A stretch of DNA of 64,000 bases from assembly GCF_024582815.1 (NCBI RefSeq), contig NZ_CP102099.1:1736001-1800000 (forward strand), given 5' to 3'. The DNA comes from Acinetobacter colistiniresistens. Its GTDB lineage: Bacteria > Pseudomonadota > Gammaproteobacteria > Pseudomonadales > Moraxellaceae. Of this stretch, positions 9,119 to 18,347 are shown piece after piece (within the stretch, counting starts at the first letter, position 1; every line of letters starts with the position of its first letter). The notes under the pieces were generated by a model that was given only the letters and a program-made list of their open reading frames with translations, had not been told where the DNA came from and did no database searches. The position numbers and the translations under genes were made by a program.

Positions 9119-9601
9119 TTAGTGGTGGTGACCACCTGCACCATGAACATGGCCGTGATCTAATTCTTCTTGAGAAGCATCACGGATTTCAACGATTTCA
9201 ACTTCGAAAGTAAGATCTTGACCAGCAAGTGGGAAGTTCGCATCAACGATGATGTTGTCGCCTTCAATTGCTTTAACGGTTACGATTTGAACACCGTCAT
9301 CAGTTTGAGCTTGGAACTGCATACCTGGTTGGATGTTGTCCACGCCTTGGAACATTTGAGCTGGAACTTCTTGAACTAAGTCTGGGTTATATTCGCCATA
9401 ACCTTCAGCAGCTGGAACGTTTACAGTGAATTTTTCACCAACAGTTTTACCTGTAAGTGCATTTTCTAAACCAGGAATGATGTTGCCCGCGCCGTGCAAA
9501 TATGCAAGTGGTTCACCTTGAGATTGGTCAAGTGTTTCACCCTCAGCGTTTGTTAAAGTGTAGTGGAATGAAACCACGTGGTTATTTGCAATAGCAGTCA
9601 T
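9119..9601 (-). CDS. slyD: FKBP-type peptidyl-prolyl isomerase SlyD
   Basis: A 160-residue cytoplasmic prolyl isomerase and chaperone of the SlyD type. The FKBP core has DQSQGEPLAYLHGAG, IPGLENAL, NVPAAEGYGEYNPDL and the inserted IF chaperone flap (about residues 68-130), then the typical EVVEIR-like strand and a short His-rich tail (HGHVHGAGGHHH) that in SlyD binds Ni and other metals. The tail is shorter than in E. coli. A longer frame reaches 9622, but the start at 9601 is preferred: it has a GGA-containing ribosome site and matches the family N-terminus, whereas the longer form has none. Confidence 0.93.
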   Translation of the reverse strand: MTAIANNHVVSFHYTLTNAEGETLDQSQGEPLAYLHGAGNIIPGLENALTGKTVGEKFTVNVPAAEGYGEYNPDLVQEVPAQMFQGVDNIQPGMQFQAQTDDGVQIVTVKAIEGDNIIVDANFPLAGQDLTFEVEIVEIRDASQEELDHGHVHGAGGHHH

Positions 9602-9728
9602 GTTTTGAATCCATGTCATCAATAGTTTTAAACTGTAATATCATAAAGTGAAAAACAGATTTTGTTGACCATTTTCCACTTTTTGAAACGATTTAGTCAA
9701 ATATTGAGACGAAATATCAAATTTCAAC

Positions 9729-11015
9729 TCAATACAGTTTAATTTTTGGACGGACACGACGCGTTAAAAAATCTTTCATGGTGAGCATGCCTGCTTGAGT
9801 ATAGCCATGAATATTGGCCTGATGCAGTCGATATAACGAGACGTACATGGTTTTGGCAATAAAACCTTGTACGCTTACATCACCCAGCAACTCTCCTACG
9901 GCTTGATTGTGGCTAAGTGACACTAGAGATCCTTTCTCGTTAAATGTGAACATTGGTTGAGGCGAGCCAGATAAACGTGCAGCCATTGCATCGACCAAAA
10001 AAGTGGCCTGCTGACTTGCTACTTGGGCACGTGGTCCTAATGGTGGCTGACGTGCATCAAGTTGACAGTTGGCACAGTCACCGAAAGCAAACACATTGGG
10101 ATCAGAGTAGGTTTGTAAGGTTGCATAGACCATTAAGCGATTGATTTTGTCACGTTTAAAATCATGGAAGGATTCTAGGACTTTGGGTGCTTTTACACCG
10201 GCTGCCCATACTGTAATATCTGAGTGTAAGACACTGCCATTACTAAAATAGACATTTGATTCATCAACCTTTTGTACTTTATGTTGGGTCAGAATTTCAA
10301 TCCCCATTTTCTTCAGTTGTTTGGCACTATGTGCAGCGGTTTTCTCTGTGAGGGCAGGCAAAATACGATCAGAAGCTTCAATCAGGGTAATTTTGACTTG
10401 TTTAGGGTCAATTTTCTTTAGACCATACCGATAGAAGTTTTTGGTGGTTTCAATCAGTTCTGCTGCCAGTTCAACTCCCGTTGCACCTGCACCTACGATT
10501 CCAATATTTAAGGCACGTTCATTTGGCTGACTTTGTGCTTCGATATAGAGATGGAACAAATCTTGTTGGAAGATATCGGCCTGTTGACGACTATCGAGAA
10601 AATGGCAATGTTCACGTACACCTTCTGTGCCGAAGTCATTGGATACGGAACCGACAGCAAGCACAAGTGTGTCGTAGTTTAGCGTCTGGATAAGAGGGGT
10701 ATGTTCTTTGGAAAGCTGTGGAGGAGAAAGTGTAATTTGTTTTTTATCTTTATTAACATCAACGAGAGTACCAAGGACAAACTCAAAATGATGTTTTTCG
10801 GCATGGGCAAAATAATTGGTTTGTTCTTCGTGGGGATTGAGCGAGCCAGCTGCGATTTCGTGAAGGAGAGGTTTCCATATATGCGTGAGGTTTTGGTCGA
10901 CTAGGGTAATTCGGGCTTTCTTACGTCTCCCAAAACGTTCACCTAGTTGTGTCGCAAGTTCTAAACCACCTGCGCCACCGCCTACAATCACGATATGATG
11001 TAAGGTTTTACTCAT
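9729..11015 (-). CDS. ndh: type II NADH dehydrogenase (NDH-2)
   Basis: A 428-residue membrane-associated flavoprotein that passes electrons from NADH to quinone without pumping protons. The N-terminal FAD site reads IVGGGAGGLELATQLGERFGRRKKARITLVD. The second dinucleotide (NADH) site is NIGIVGAGATGVELAAEL around residues 165-185, and the FAD-contacting region FAFGDCANC lies near residue 315. The C-terminus (LTRRVRPKIKLY) is basic and hydrophobic, as in NDH-2 proteins that bind the membrane through an amphipathic helix. It is a single-gene unit downstream of the carboxypeptidase gene. Confidence 0.93.
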   Translation of the reverse strand: MSKTLHHIVIVGGGAGGLELATQLGERFGRRKKARITLVDQNLTHIWKPLLHEIAAGSLNPHEEQTNYFAHAEKHHFEFVLGTLVDVNKDKKQITLSPPQLSKEHTPLIQTLNYDTLVLAVGSVSNDFGTEGVREHCHFLDSRQQADIFQQDLFHLYIEAQSQPNERALNIGIVGAGATGVELAAELIETTKNFYRYGLKKIDPKQVKITLIEASDRILPALTEKTAAHSAKQLKKMGIEILTQHKVQKVDESNVYFSNGSVLHSDITVWAAGVKAPKVLESFHDFKRDKINRLMVYATLQTYSDPNVFAFGDCANCQLDARQPPLGPRAQVASQQATFLVDAMAARLSGSPQPMFTFNEKGSLVSLSHNQAVGELLGDVSVQGFIAKTMYVSLYRLHQANIHGYTQAGMLTMKDFLTRRVRPKIKLY

Positions 11016-11039
11016 GATTAACCTAATTTTTTTGTGAAA

Positions 11040-11067
11040 GGATGGCTGGATTATGCCATCCTTTTTT
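11040..11067 (+). terminator. hairpin with T-run between ndh and dacC
   Basis: GGATGGC and GCCATCC form a 7-bp stem with an 8-base loop followed by six T on the plus strand. The flanking genes are both on the minus strand, so the T-run points against them and the biological role is unclear. Confidence 0.4.
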
Positions 11068-11109
11068 CAAGATTGTATTGGTAATCTTGATAGAAAAAGT
11101 AGGTTTTTT

Positions 11110-12429
11110 TTAACCTTGATTTAAAGGGTAAACTTTTGGGTTTTTAGTGTCATTTGTTGAAAAAAAACTGAACAGATTAGAAAACCAGATCATGATTTTC
11201 TGGAAAATATTGGCTTCCTCAATCTGTACATCATTCTCGATTTGTAAGCTGCGGATCAACTGGTTGTTCTGATAAATTGATACGGTAGCCAAGTTCATAG
11301 CTTGTTTTAAAGGTGCAGTTAAGCGTTGTTCATTCAATTCAATATTAATGCGTGTATTGGTAGTTTCAAGAGGTTCAACCGTGGTGACTTGTTGATTGGC
11401 ATCACTCAAATGAATGCGTTGAGTCAATAAATCAAAGGTATTTAAGTCAATTGGTGTTGTTTGACCATATAAAGAGGTTGTCACAATGGTCGGCTGCTGT
11501 GTTTCGACCCTAAATATTTTCAAGGTTGATTTAATCACGGGCAGTTCTGCAATCAATCTTTGCTTAGGAATAACTTCTTCATCACGGGTATAGGTATAAG
11601 CCAGGTTCATTAACTTGTGTGCAACCTCAGCACGTTTCACTGCGCTTGGTGTACCTAAAACAACAACGATAAGGCGACGCTTTTCAATTGGTGAATTCAA
11701 GGTCGGGCGTTCAGCGGTTAAGGCTAGGTTATAACCCGCTGCCTTGGTGAAGCCGGTCTTTAAACCATCTGCAGTTGGATCCATTTTCAAGGCAAGGTTG
11801 GTAGCATGGTGAAAATGCTGGTTATAGCTAAAGCTTGGCATTTTTGAATAATATAAGTATTCAGGAGTTTGCTTCACAATCGCTTTTGCCAACAAGCTGA
11901 GATCTGCCGCAGTTGAATAATGATCGGTCATGGTAATCCCAGCAGGGTTGCTGAAATGGGTATCTTTCATACCTAAGGCTTGTGCTTCCTGATTCATTCG
12001 CGCAACAAATTGTGGCACGCTGCCCGAGATTTTTTCAGCTAAAGTCACAGCTGCATCATTCGCAGACATCACGATCAGCCCTGCCAAAAGTTGATCAACC
12101 GAAATTTGTTCACCAGCTTTCAGATACATTTGTGATTCATCCCACATCACAGTACTCACAACTGGTGTTGCGGTTAGAACTTCTTCTTTACGTAATTTAC
12201 CGGCTTCAATCTCTTTTAAGGCAATATAGGCCACCATCATTTTAGTAAGAGATGCAGGGGCTCGCTGAACATGGCTATTATGTTCTGCAATGATTTGCCC
12301 TGACTGGGCATCAATCACCGACCAAGCTTGAGCTTCAACTGTTTCAGGAGCAATGCTCAGTAAATTTGCATGTGCCAGATTTGCACAGATGAGACTCAAC
12401 AATGTAAAGAGGGGGAGAAGAAATTTCAC
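11110..12429 (-). CDS. dacC: D-alanyl-D-alanine carboxypeptidase (PBP5/6 type)
   Basis: A 439-residue low-molecular-weight penicillin-binding protein that trims the terminal D-Ala from peptidoglycan stem peptides in the periplasm. It has a signal peptide (cleavage near ANLAHA). The three serine-transpeptidase motifs are visible: SLTK (Ser60, Lys63), SAN and KTGFT. A C-terminal PBP5-type beta domain is followed by an amphipathic stretch (QKIMIWFSNLFSFF) that would anchor it to the outer leaflet of the inner membrane. It is somewhat longer than E. coli PBP5 or PBP6. Confidence 0.93.
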   Translation of the reverse strand: MKFLLPLFTLLSLICANLAHANLLSIAPETVEAQAWSVIDAQSGQIIAEHNSHVQRAPASLTKMMVAYIALKEIEAGKLRKEEVLTATPVVSTVMWDESQMYLKAGEQISVDQLLAGLIVMSANDAAVTLAEKISGSVPQFVARMNQEAQALGMKDTHFSNPAGITMTDHYSTAADLSLLAKAIVKQTPEYLYYSKMPSFSYNQHFHHATNLALKMDPTADGLKTGFTKAAGYNLALTAERPTLNSPIEKRRLIVVVLGTPSAVKRAEVAHKLMNLAYTYTRDEEVIPKQRLIAELPVIKSTLKIFRVETQQPTIVTTSLYGQTTPIDLNTFDLLTQRIHLSDANQQVTTVEPLETTNTRINIELNEQRLTAPLKQAMNLATVSIYQNNQLIRSLQIENDVQIEEANIFQKIMIWFSNLFSFFSTNDTKNPKVYPLNQG

Positions 12430-12504
12430 GTGAATACCTTGTATAGCCGATCCAGTGGCCTTAAATGTGAGAGGAGAATGCTATGACTTTTTTGTTGAAG
12501 AATC

Positions 12505-12775
12505 TAGGGGCTATTGACATTTTATATATGAATTGCGTTGTAGGCTAAAAATTCATCAGACGAGACATGAAACGCAGGGAATGGCTATTCCCTTGCCAAG
12601 TTTCATAACGAAGTATGAGGGTATTTTAGCCCCAACCCTTTGGGACAGGGGCATTTTTTGTCGCTACTACGTTATACCTTGTTCATTTAGAATGACTAAA
12701 ATTCACAAGACATGCCTTGTATCGCCTAAAAAATCTCCACTGTCGCAACCATAGATAAAGTGACAATAGCCCCTA
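12505..12775. mobile_element. MITE-like non-autonomous element with terminal inverted repeats
   Basis: The 437-bp gap between the divergent dacC and M61 peptidase genes contains a 271-bp segment bounded by inverted repeats. The left end TAGGGGCTATTGACATTTTA and the reverse complement of the right end match at 18 of 20 positions. Read as GGGGCTATTG...CAATAGCCCC, the element is flanked by TA on both sides, which would be a TA target duplication of the kind made by IS630/Tc1-mariner and some IS5 elements. Internal self-complementary segments exist (for example TGAAAC...GTTTCA). A 73-codon frame inside has no ribosome site and resembles no protein I know. The parent transposase is not in this window. 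Confidence 0.55.
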
Positions 12776-12866
12776 AACTTTTGCTGACAATTACGACATC
12801 TACGCATGACTTTGTAAAAAAATGCTAAGCTGTGCGAAATTGTTCCCATTTTCATGATTAGAAATT

Positions 12867-14570
12867 ATGTTGCACTATCAAATTGAGTTCGACGATTATC
12901 GCCAACACCTGATTCATGTCACCTTACGCTTTCTTGCCAATCCAAACCAAGAATTGTGGTTGCCAACCTGGATTCCTGGCAGTTATTTGATTCGGGAGTT
13001 TTCCAAGCACATTGAATCAGTGAAGGCCTCTGATGAAGCAGGACGATTACTGAGTATTAAAAAAACCGAGAAAAACCGTTGGCGCTTATTCAATACCGAT
13101 CATGAACTGATTACGGTTGAGTATGATGTCTATGCGTATGATCTGTCAGTACGCGGTGCCTATGTCGATCAAACTCGTTTGTACGTGAACCCTGCTTGTG
13201 TCTGTTTAGGATTAAAAGATCAAGAGCAATCGCCATGTGAGCTGGAAATTTTTCTACCAGATGAGTTAAAGCATTTTCAAATTGCGACTGGTTTGCCAAA
13301 CAAAAGCTTGGTCAAAGGACGCTTTACTTTAAAATCAGACAATTACGACCAGTTGATTGATAGCCCATTTGAATTGGCTGATCAGACTCGCTTTAGTTTT
13401 CAAGCCCATGGCATTCCGCATGAGTTTGTGATTTCAGGAAAACACAGCACCAATTTGACCCGTTTACAAACGGATATTGAAAAGATCTGTCAAACTGAAA
13501 TTCAGATGTTTGGTTCAGCACCCTTCCAGAACTATACCTTTATGACCATGGCGACAGGAAGTAGCTATGGTGGTCTGGAACATTGCAATAGCACCAGTTT
13601 AATTACGCCACGTGATGATCTCCCGAAGGCAGATGAAGCAGTAGAACCATCAAAAGATTACCAACGTTTCTTAGGGTTATGTAGTCATGAGTATTTTCAT
13701 TCATGGTTGGTGAAGTTTATTCGTCCTGAAAACTTTAGCCATTACGATTTACATAAAGAAGCCTATACCAGCTTATTATGGATTTTTGAAGGTTTTACTT
13801 CTTATTATGATGATCTGGTTTTGTTGCGTAGTGGGGTGATTTCACAACAATCATATTTAGATTTATTAAAAGCACAAATTGATCGTTATCTGCAAAATCC
13901 TGGGCGTATGATTCAATCGGTTTCAGAGTCGAGCTTTGATGCGTGGATCAAATTCTATCGTCAAGATGAAAACTCGAATAATGCTGGAACCAGCTATTAT
14001 AACAAAGGCAGTTTAGTGGCACTTTGTTTAGACTTAGGACTACGTTTACGTGGTTCAAACCTTGATGCTTTAATGCGTCGTTTATATGAAAACACCCAGA
14101 ATGGAATTCAAGTCAATGATCGCACCATTTTTGAATTGTGTAGTGAACTGACAGGCGATAACTGGATTGAGCAGATCAATCATCTAATTAACACGACTGA
14201 TGAATTACCACTTGATCAACTGTTCCCAGAGTTTGGTTTGAGCTACACCGTTAAAAGTGACAAGGCTTTACCGTTTGGCTTAAAAGTTGTAGATAAAGCT
14301 GAAGGGGTTGTAGTGCAACAGCTTCGTCGTGATAGTGCAGCAGCACAAGCGGGTTTATCTGCCAATGATGTGATTGTTGCGATTGATGGTATCAAGGCTT
14401 CGGAGAAGCTTTTAGCCAAGTACGCAAAACAACAAGGCACATTTACGGTCTATGCATTCCGTCGTGATGAGCTTTTGCAATTTGAACTTCAAGCGGGTGA
14501 AAATGAATTGACCACGGTTGAATTAAACGTTGAAGATCAGCAAAAAGTTGATCGTTGGTTGAAGAGCTAA
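12867..14570 (+). CDS. M61 family metallopeptidase with PDZ domain
   Basis: A 567-residue glycyl-aminopeptidase-like protein of family M61. The zinc site HEYFH is at residues 274-278 and is followed by a Glu-containing helix (HKEAYTSLLWIFEG) that supplies the third zinc ligand. The N-terminal beta-rich domain begins with the family-typical LWLPTWIPGSYLIREFSKHI. A C-terminal PDZ domain (about residues 455-540, with DKAEGVVVQQLRRDSAAAQAGL) probably recognises peptide ends. There is no signal peptide, so it is probably cytoplasmic. It is a single gene downstream of the MITE-like element. Confidence 0.9.
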   Translation: MLHYQIEFDDYRQHLIHVTLRFLANPNQELWLPTWIPGSYLIREFSKHIESVKASDEAGRLLSIKKTEKNRWRLFNTDHELITVEYDVYAYDLSVRGAYVDQTRLYVNPACVCLGLKDQEQSPCELEIFLPDELKHFQIATGLPNKSLVKGRFTLKSDNYDQLIDSPFELADQTRFSFQAHGIPHEFVISGKHSTNLTRLQTDIEKICQTEIQMFGSAPFQNYTFMTMATGSSYGGLEHCNSTSLITPRDDLPKADEAVEPSKDYQRFLGLCSHEYFHSWLVKFIRPENFSHYDLHKEAYTSLLWIFEGFTSYYDDLVLLRSGVISQQSYLDLLKAQIDRYLQNPGRMIQSVSESSFDAWIKFYRQDENSNNAGTSYYNKGSLVALCLDLGLRLRGSNLDALMRRLYENTQNGIQVNDRTIFELCSELTGDNWIEQINHLINTTDELPLDQLFPEFGLSYTVKSDKALPFGLKVVDKAEGVVVQQLRRDSAAAQAGLSANDVIVAIDGIKASEKLLAKYAKQQGTFTVYAFRRDELLQFELQAGENELTTVELNVEDQQKVDRWLKS

Positions 14571-14578
14571 GACTTAGT

Positions 14579-14605
14579 AAAAAGGACGCGATAAGCGTCC
14601 TTTTT
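14579..14605. terminator. bidirectional terminator between M61 peptidase and the hydroxyisourate hydrolase
   Basis: AAAAAGGACGC, loop GATAA, GCGTCCTTTTT: a perfect 11-bp inverted repeat with A and T tails, placed between two converging genes and able to serve both. Confidence 0.9.
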
Positions 14606-14606
14606 A

Positions 14607-15008
14607 TTAGCTCCCACGATAAGTCGAATATCCGTAGGGGCTGAGCAGTAATGGAATGTGATAGTGCGGTAAGGTTCCATCAACTTCAAAAATAACTGGA
14701 ACTTCAGGAAAAAAACTACTTTGCTTTTGCGCTTTATACCAGTCACCTGTTTTAAAAGTCACTTTATAAATACCCGACTTTAATTGTTGTTGCGTCGGAT
14801 AAAGGGCAGTAATTCGGCCATTTTGATCAGTTTTGGCCTGATTGATCTCTATCCACTGATTTTTTTGTTGTGCTTCGAGAACAACGGTGACATCAGCAGC
14901 AGGTAGACCATTTTGCTGGTTGAGAACATGCACACTCAATGGGTTTGTTGCTGCGAATAAGCTGCTTGTAGCCGATAGTGCGGCGATGGTGAATAGATTT
15001 TTATACAT
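14607..15008 (-). CDS. 5-hydroxyisourate hydrolase (transthyretin-like protein)
   Basis: A 133-residue protein of the UraH/transthyretin-like family, which hydrolyses 5-hydroxyisourate in uric-acid breakdown. The mature part begins LSVHVLN (catalytic-type His), has NGRI (Arg) in the middle and ends HYHIPLLLSPYGYSTYRGS, with the His and the C-terminal YRGS signature of the enzyme. An N-terminal signal peptide (about residues 1-19) predicts export to the periplasm, as in some enterobacterial homologues. No other ureide genes are nearby. Confidence 0.9.
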   Translation of the reverse strand: MYKNLFTIAALSATSSLFAATNPLSVHVLNQQNGLPAADVTVVLEAQQKNQWIEINQAKTDQNGRITALYPTQQQLKSGIYKVTFKTGDWYKAQKQSSFFPEVPVIFEVDGTLPHYHIPLLLSPYGYSTYRGS

Positions 15009-15129
15009 AACAATATTCTACCTTTGTTGATCAATGTTTTCGTCTGTATTGCCGTCAGTTGTTGTGAGGGCAATACATGGGCATGGGATAAGAGTACAAA
15101 AAAACAATGCTAATCAGTGCTTTAAAATT

Positions 15130-15822
15130 TTAAAATGAATATCTTGCACCTAAATAAAAGTCACTTGAATATAGGTGTGCTTTCATCTGTTCATCTTGAA
15201 GAGTGCGGGCATTCGTAAAGTTATTTAAACCACTCTCGGCTTTGCCTAAATCGACATAGCGATAACCCAAATCTAGATTTAAATTTTTAATGGCTGTGTA
15301 GGTTGCGCCTGCACCTAAGCTATAAACCAATTGTGTTTCGGTATTGGCAAGGTATTGACGTGATATATTGCCTTGCCAACCGGATGATTGTGTACGTGCT
15401 ACTCCCAAGCCGAGATTGCCGTAAATCGCTACATTTCGGATTACTTCGAAATCACGATAAGCATTTAGCATTAAACGTTGTGTCTCAACTTTGTGATGAT
15501 TGAAACTCGTGGGAAAATTGGTTGAGCCACTAGTAAACTCAGCATCATTTTTAAAGGTGTATTCAGCTTCTGTACGCCAGCCATTGCCAAAATCATAGCC
15601 AAATCCAAGAGATGTATTGATTAAATCATCCTGATCGTTACCTGTTACAAATTGACCAATCCCAGGGCGTAAACTGGTTTGCATATTCTTCGCCTTTAGC
15701 TCCGCAGCAGTCACTTTTGCCGAGACAAAATAGCCCGTAAGATTGGTATCTTGGGCAGAGCTGAGTGATACGCTGGTAAGTAAAATAGAAGAAAAAGTAA
15801 GGCGAGTAATTAGGTTGTCCAT
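15130..15822 (-). CDS. outer-membrane beta-barrel protein (opacity/OmpA-like porin type)
   Basis: A protein of about 230 residues with a signal peptide (MDNLITRLTFSSILLTSVSL, cleavage after LSSA) and an eight-strand-type small beta-barrel. Evidence includes GFGYDFGNGWRTEAEY, LGLGVARTQ, YSLGAGATYTAIKNLNLDLGYRYVDLG and the C-terminal ...YLGARYSF, which ends in Phe as recognised by the BAM complex. The start at 15822 is chosen because GGGA lies 8 bases upstream; an in-frame TTG at 15846 has no ribosome site. It is transcribed divergently from the two-component system, which might control it. Confidence 0.8.
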   Translation of the reverse strand: MDNLITRLTFSSILLTSVSLSSAQDTNLTGYFVSAKVTAAELKAKNMQTSLRPGIGQFVTGNDQDDLINTSLGFGYDFGNGWRTEAEYTFKNDAEFTSGSTNFPTSFNHHKVETQRLMLNAYRDFEVIRNVAIYGNLGLGVARTQSSGWQGNISRQYLANTETQLVYSLGAGATYTAIKNLNLDLGYRYVDLGKAESGLNNFTNARTLQDEQMKAHLYSSDFYLGARYSF

Positions 15823-15972
15823 ATTCATTTTCCCAAAATCAAACAAGGCGACTGAGTAATAGAAAATCTTTATTTCCTCAGGACATGGTAAAAAGAAATG
15901 AATTTGATCATGATGACAATTGGATTACCGATTTGTAATCTTAGCGAGGGATAAACAAGGTTAAGATGTGGA

Positions 15973-16656
15973 ATGCATATTCTAATTGTTGAAGATGAAT
16001 TCAAAATCGCACAGTTTCTAGCGAAAGGATTACATGAGTCTGGTTATACCTGTGCCGTTGCAGCAGATGGCATAGAAGCATTGTCACGTTTGCAACAAGA
16101 AGCATTTGATTTATTGATTTTGGATGTGATGTTGCCACAATTGGACGGCTGGCAAGTTTTGCAAACGTTACGGACTTTTTCGAAAATACCTGTATTAATG
16201 CTGACGGCAAAAGATCATGTTCTGGATCGGGTGAAAGGATTAGAGTTTGGCGCAGATGACTATCTGGTTAAACCATTTTCATACGTAGAATTATTGGCAC
16301 GAATTAAAAGTTTATTACGTCGTGTGCCAAAGGTCGAAAAAGAGGTTTATCAAATTGCTAACCTGAGTTTAAATCGCTTGAGTCGGGAAGTTCATCGAGC
16401 CGACACCAAGATTGATTTAACAGCCAAAGAGTTTGTGTTGTTACAACTGTTACTTCAACATCGTGGAGAAGTGTTAACACGAACGCAAATAGCCTCAATG
16501 GTTTGGAATATTAATTTTGATACGGATACTAATGTGGTGGACGTTGCAATACGTCGCCTAAGGGCAAAGATTGATGATCATTTTGCGCCCAAGTTGATAT
16601 ATACCGTGCGGGGCATGGGCTATAAGGTCGATTTAAAAGATGGACATAATGGGTAA
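15973..16656 (+). CDS. OmpR/PhoB-family response regulator (CopR/CusR-like)
   Basis: A 227-residue response regulator. The receiver domain has the acidic pair VEDE (residues 7-9), the phospho-acceptor Asp51 in LLILDVMLPQLDGW, LMLTAKD and the conserved Lys in DDYLVKPFSYVEL. The C-terminal winged helix-turn-helix (about residues 128-225) ends VDVAIRRLRAKIDD...YTVRGMGYKVD. The sequence is closest in style to heavy-metal regulators such as CusR and CopR. It overlaps the histidine kinase gene by 17 bases. No metal-efflux genes are adjacent, so the stimulus is unknown. Confidence 0.92.
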   Translation: MHILIVEDEFKIAQFLAKGLHESGYTCAVAADGIEALSRLQQEAFDLLILDVMLPQLDGWQVLQTLRTFSKIPVLMLTAKDHVLDRVKGLEFGADDYLVKPFSYVELLARIKSLLRRVPKVEKEVYQIANLSLNRLSREVHRADTKIDLTAKEFVLLQLLLQHRGEVLTRTQIASMVWNINFDTDTNVVDVAIRRLRAKIDDHFAPKLIYTVRGMGYKVDLKDGHNG

Positions 16657-18019
16657 ATTGTCTTTGGCTTCGCGCCTGAGTCTGGCTTTTAGTCTGATTT
16701 CTTGTGTGGTTTTTATCAGTATTGGCGGGTTGTCTTACCAAAACTTCAAAGCAATAGTCTATACCCAACAAGATAAAGCCTTAGCTGCGCGAATTAGGCG
16801 GATGGACGTCTTTTTGACTGATGCTCATTCAGCCAATATTTTAGTAAAATATCCCAAGCTTTATGAAAATATGGTGGGGCATGAAGACAGTATATTTATC
16901 GTCAAAGATGCACAACATGATTTGATAAAGATCAATCCGCTGCAGGTCAGTATTCCAGCATTCAATTATTCAAATCAAATTCAGTATGCGAATAATACAA
17001 CGGAATATCCAAGTACTCGTTTTGCTTTCCAAACAATTCAATATGGCCGCCAACAACAGTATTATTTAATTGCAGGTCAGCAATGGGCAGCAGTCAATAC
17101 GATGCTCAAACAATATTTCTGGAAAATTGTATTTTATAGTGGTTTGGGCATTTTATTATCGAGTTTGTTGGGTTTTATGGTAGGACATTATCTGTTCCGT
17201 TCGATGCGGCATTTGATCGCTGAGACCAATAATATCAATGTTCAAAAGCTTAATTCACGTATCCATATTAAATCAAACAACATTGAGGTTCAGCAACTCA
17301 GTCAGGCAATGAATGAAATGCTAGATAAGATTCAGCAGGATTATCAAAAACTATCGCAGTTTTCAGAAGATATTGCACATGAACTCAGAACTCCTCTGAA
17401 TAATTTAATGGGGCAAACTCAAATCTTATTATCCCAGTCTCGTCCGGTCGAAGAGTTGGAAAATTTATTATATTCACATTTAGAAGAATATGAACGGCTG
17501 ACCAAGATGATTGAAAGTATGTTGTTCATTGCCCGTTCGGAGCATGCAGAATACGGACTGGAAAAACAGGCGTTAAATGTAAAACAGCTAATCGAGACGA
17601 TTGCGGATTATTTTGATTGCGTAATTGAAGAACGTCAAATGAGATTGGTGTTTGATCTGCCAGATGATTTGAGTATTGTGGCAAATGCAGCCTTAATGCA
17701 GAGAGCGATTGCGAATTTAATCAGTAATGCGGTATTGCATGGTAAAGAACAGGGGACTATTGCATTACAGGCCTATCAATCTGATCAACATGTGGGGATC
17801 ATTGTGCAGACGGAAGGTGTTTTTATTGAGGAAAAACATTTACCACATCTATTTGACCGATTTTATCAAGTCGATCAGAGTCGGCATCAAAAAGCACGAA
17901 CGGGAGGGCTAGGTTTAGCTATTGTGAAGTCAATTATGCAACAGCATGACGGTATAGCAGCCGTTGCAAATCACCATAACGGTATCGCATTTAAATTGAT
18001 CCTACCACTAAAGAATTAA
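16640..18019 (+). CDS. sensor histidine kinase (heavy-metal sensor/CusS type)
   Basis: A 459-residue inner-membrane kinase. It has two membrane segments (about residues 10-32 and 165-190) around a periplasmic sensor domain, then a HAMP region, the H-box FSEDIAHELRTPLNNL (His247), an N-box LISNAVLHG, the F-region LFDRFYQVDQSR and a glycine box TGGLGLAI. The usual G1 motif is degenerate (VQTEGVFI), a tolerated variation in CusS-like kinases. It partners the response regulator whose gene overlaps it by 17 bases. Confidence 0.92.
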   Translation: MDIMGKLSLASRLSLAFSLISCVVFISIGGLSYQNFKAIVYTQQDKALAARIRRMDVFLTDAHSANILVKYPKLYENMVGHEDSIFIVKDAQHDLIKINPLQVSIPAFNYSNQIQYANNTTEYPSTRFAFQTIQYGRQQQYYLIAGQQWAAVNTMLKQYFWKIVFYSGLGILLSSLLGFMVGHYLFRSMRHLIAETNNINVQKLNSRIHIKSNNIEVQQLSQAMNEMLDKIQQDYQKLSQFSEDIAHELRTPLNNLMGQTQILLSQSRPVEELENLLYSHLEEYERLTKMIESMLFIARSEHAEYGLEKQALNVKQLIETIADYFDCVIEERQMRLVFDLPDDLSIVANAALMQRAIANLISNAVLHGKEQGTIALQAYQSDQHVGIIVQTEGVFIEEKHLPHLFDRFYQVDQSRHQKARTGGLGLAIVKSIMQQHDGIAAVANHHNGIAFKLILPLKN

Positions 18020-18347
18020 CGAATTATTCATCTAAGTCTGTCAGAATAAGCCTGCTTATTTAGTGACTTATGTATTTGTTTGCTAAATGATCAATTCGGT
18101 GTGTAGCTTTAAGGCTGGTAGCGGTTTGTATTTGAAAAGACAAAACTTGACCGCATATATACATCGTACAATGCTACTATTATATCATTTTGTAGTATTT
18201 TTTATCGAAATGTCGTTATCACAGGATATTGCGTTGACTCGCATGTGATGAACGCTGATACTCTCAAGTTTGTTTCAGCAAATCGGTTCTAGGAACTGGG
18301 CCAAAAGCGCAGTTTTCCGTAACTCAATCCAACACAAGGGGCTATAT

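Noticed and set aside
12533..12754. 73-codon ORF within the MITE-like element
   Set aside because: No ribosome site, no recognisable domain, spans the internal inverted segments; likely a chance frame.
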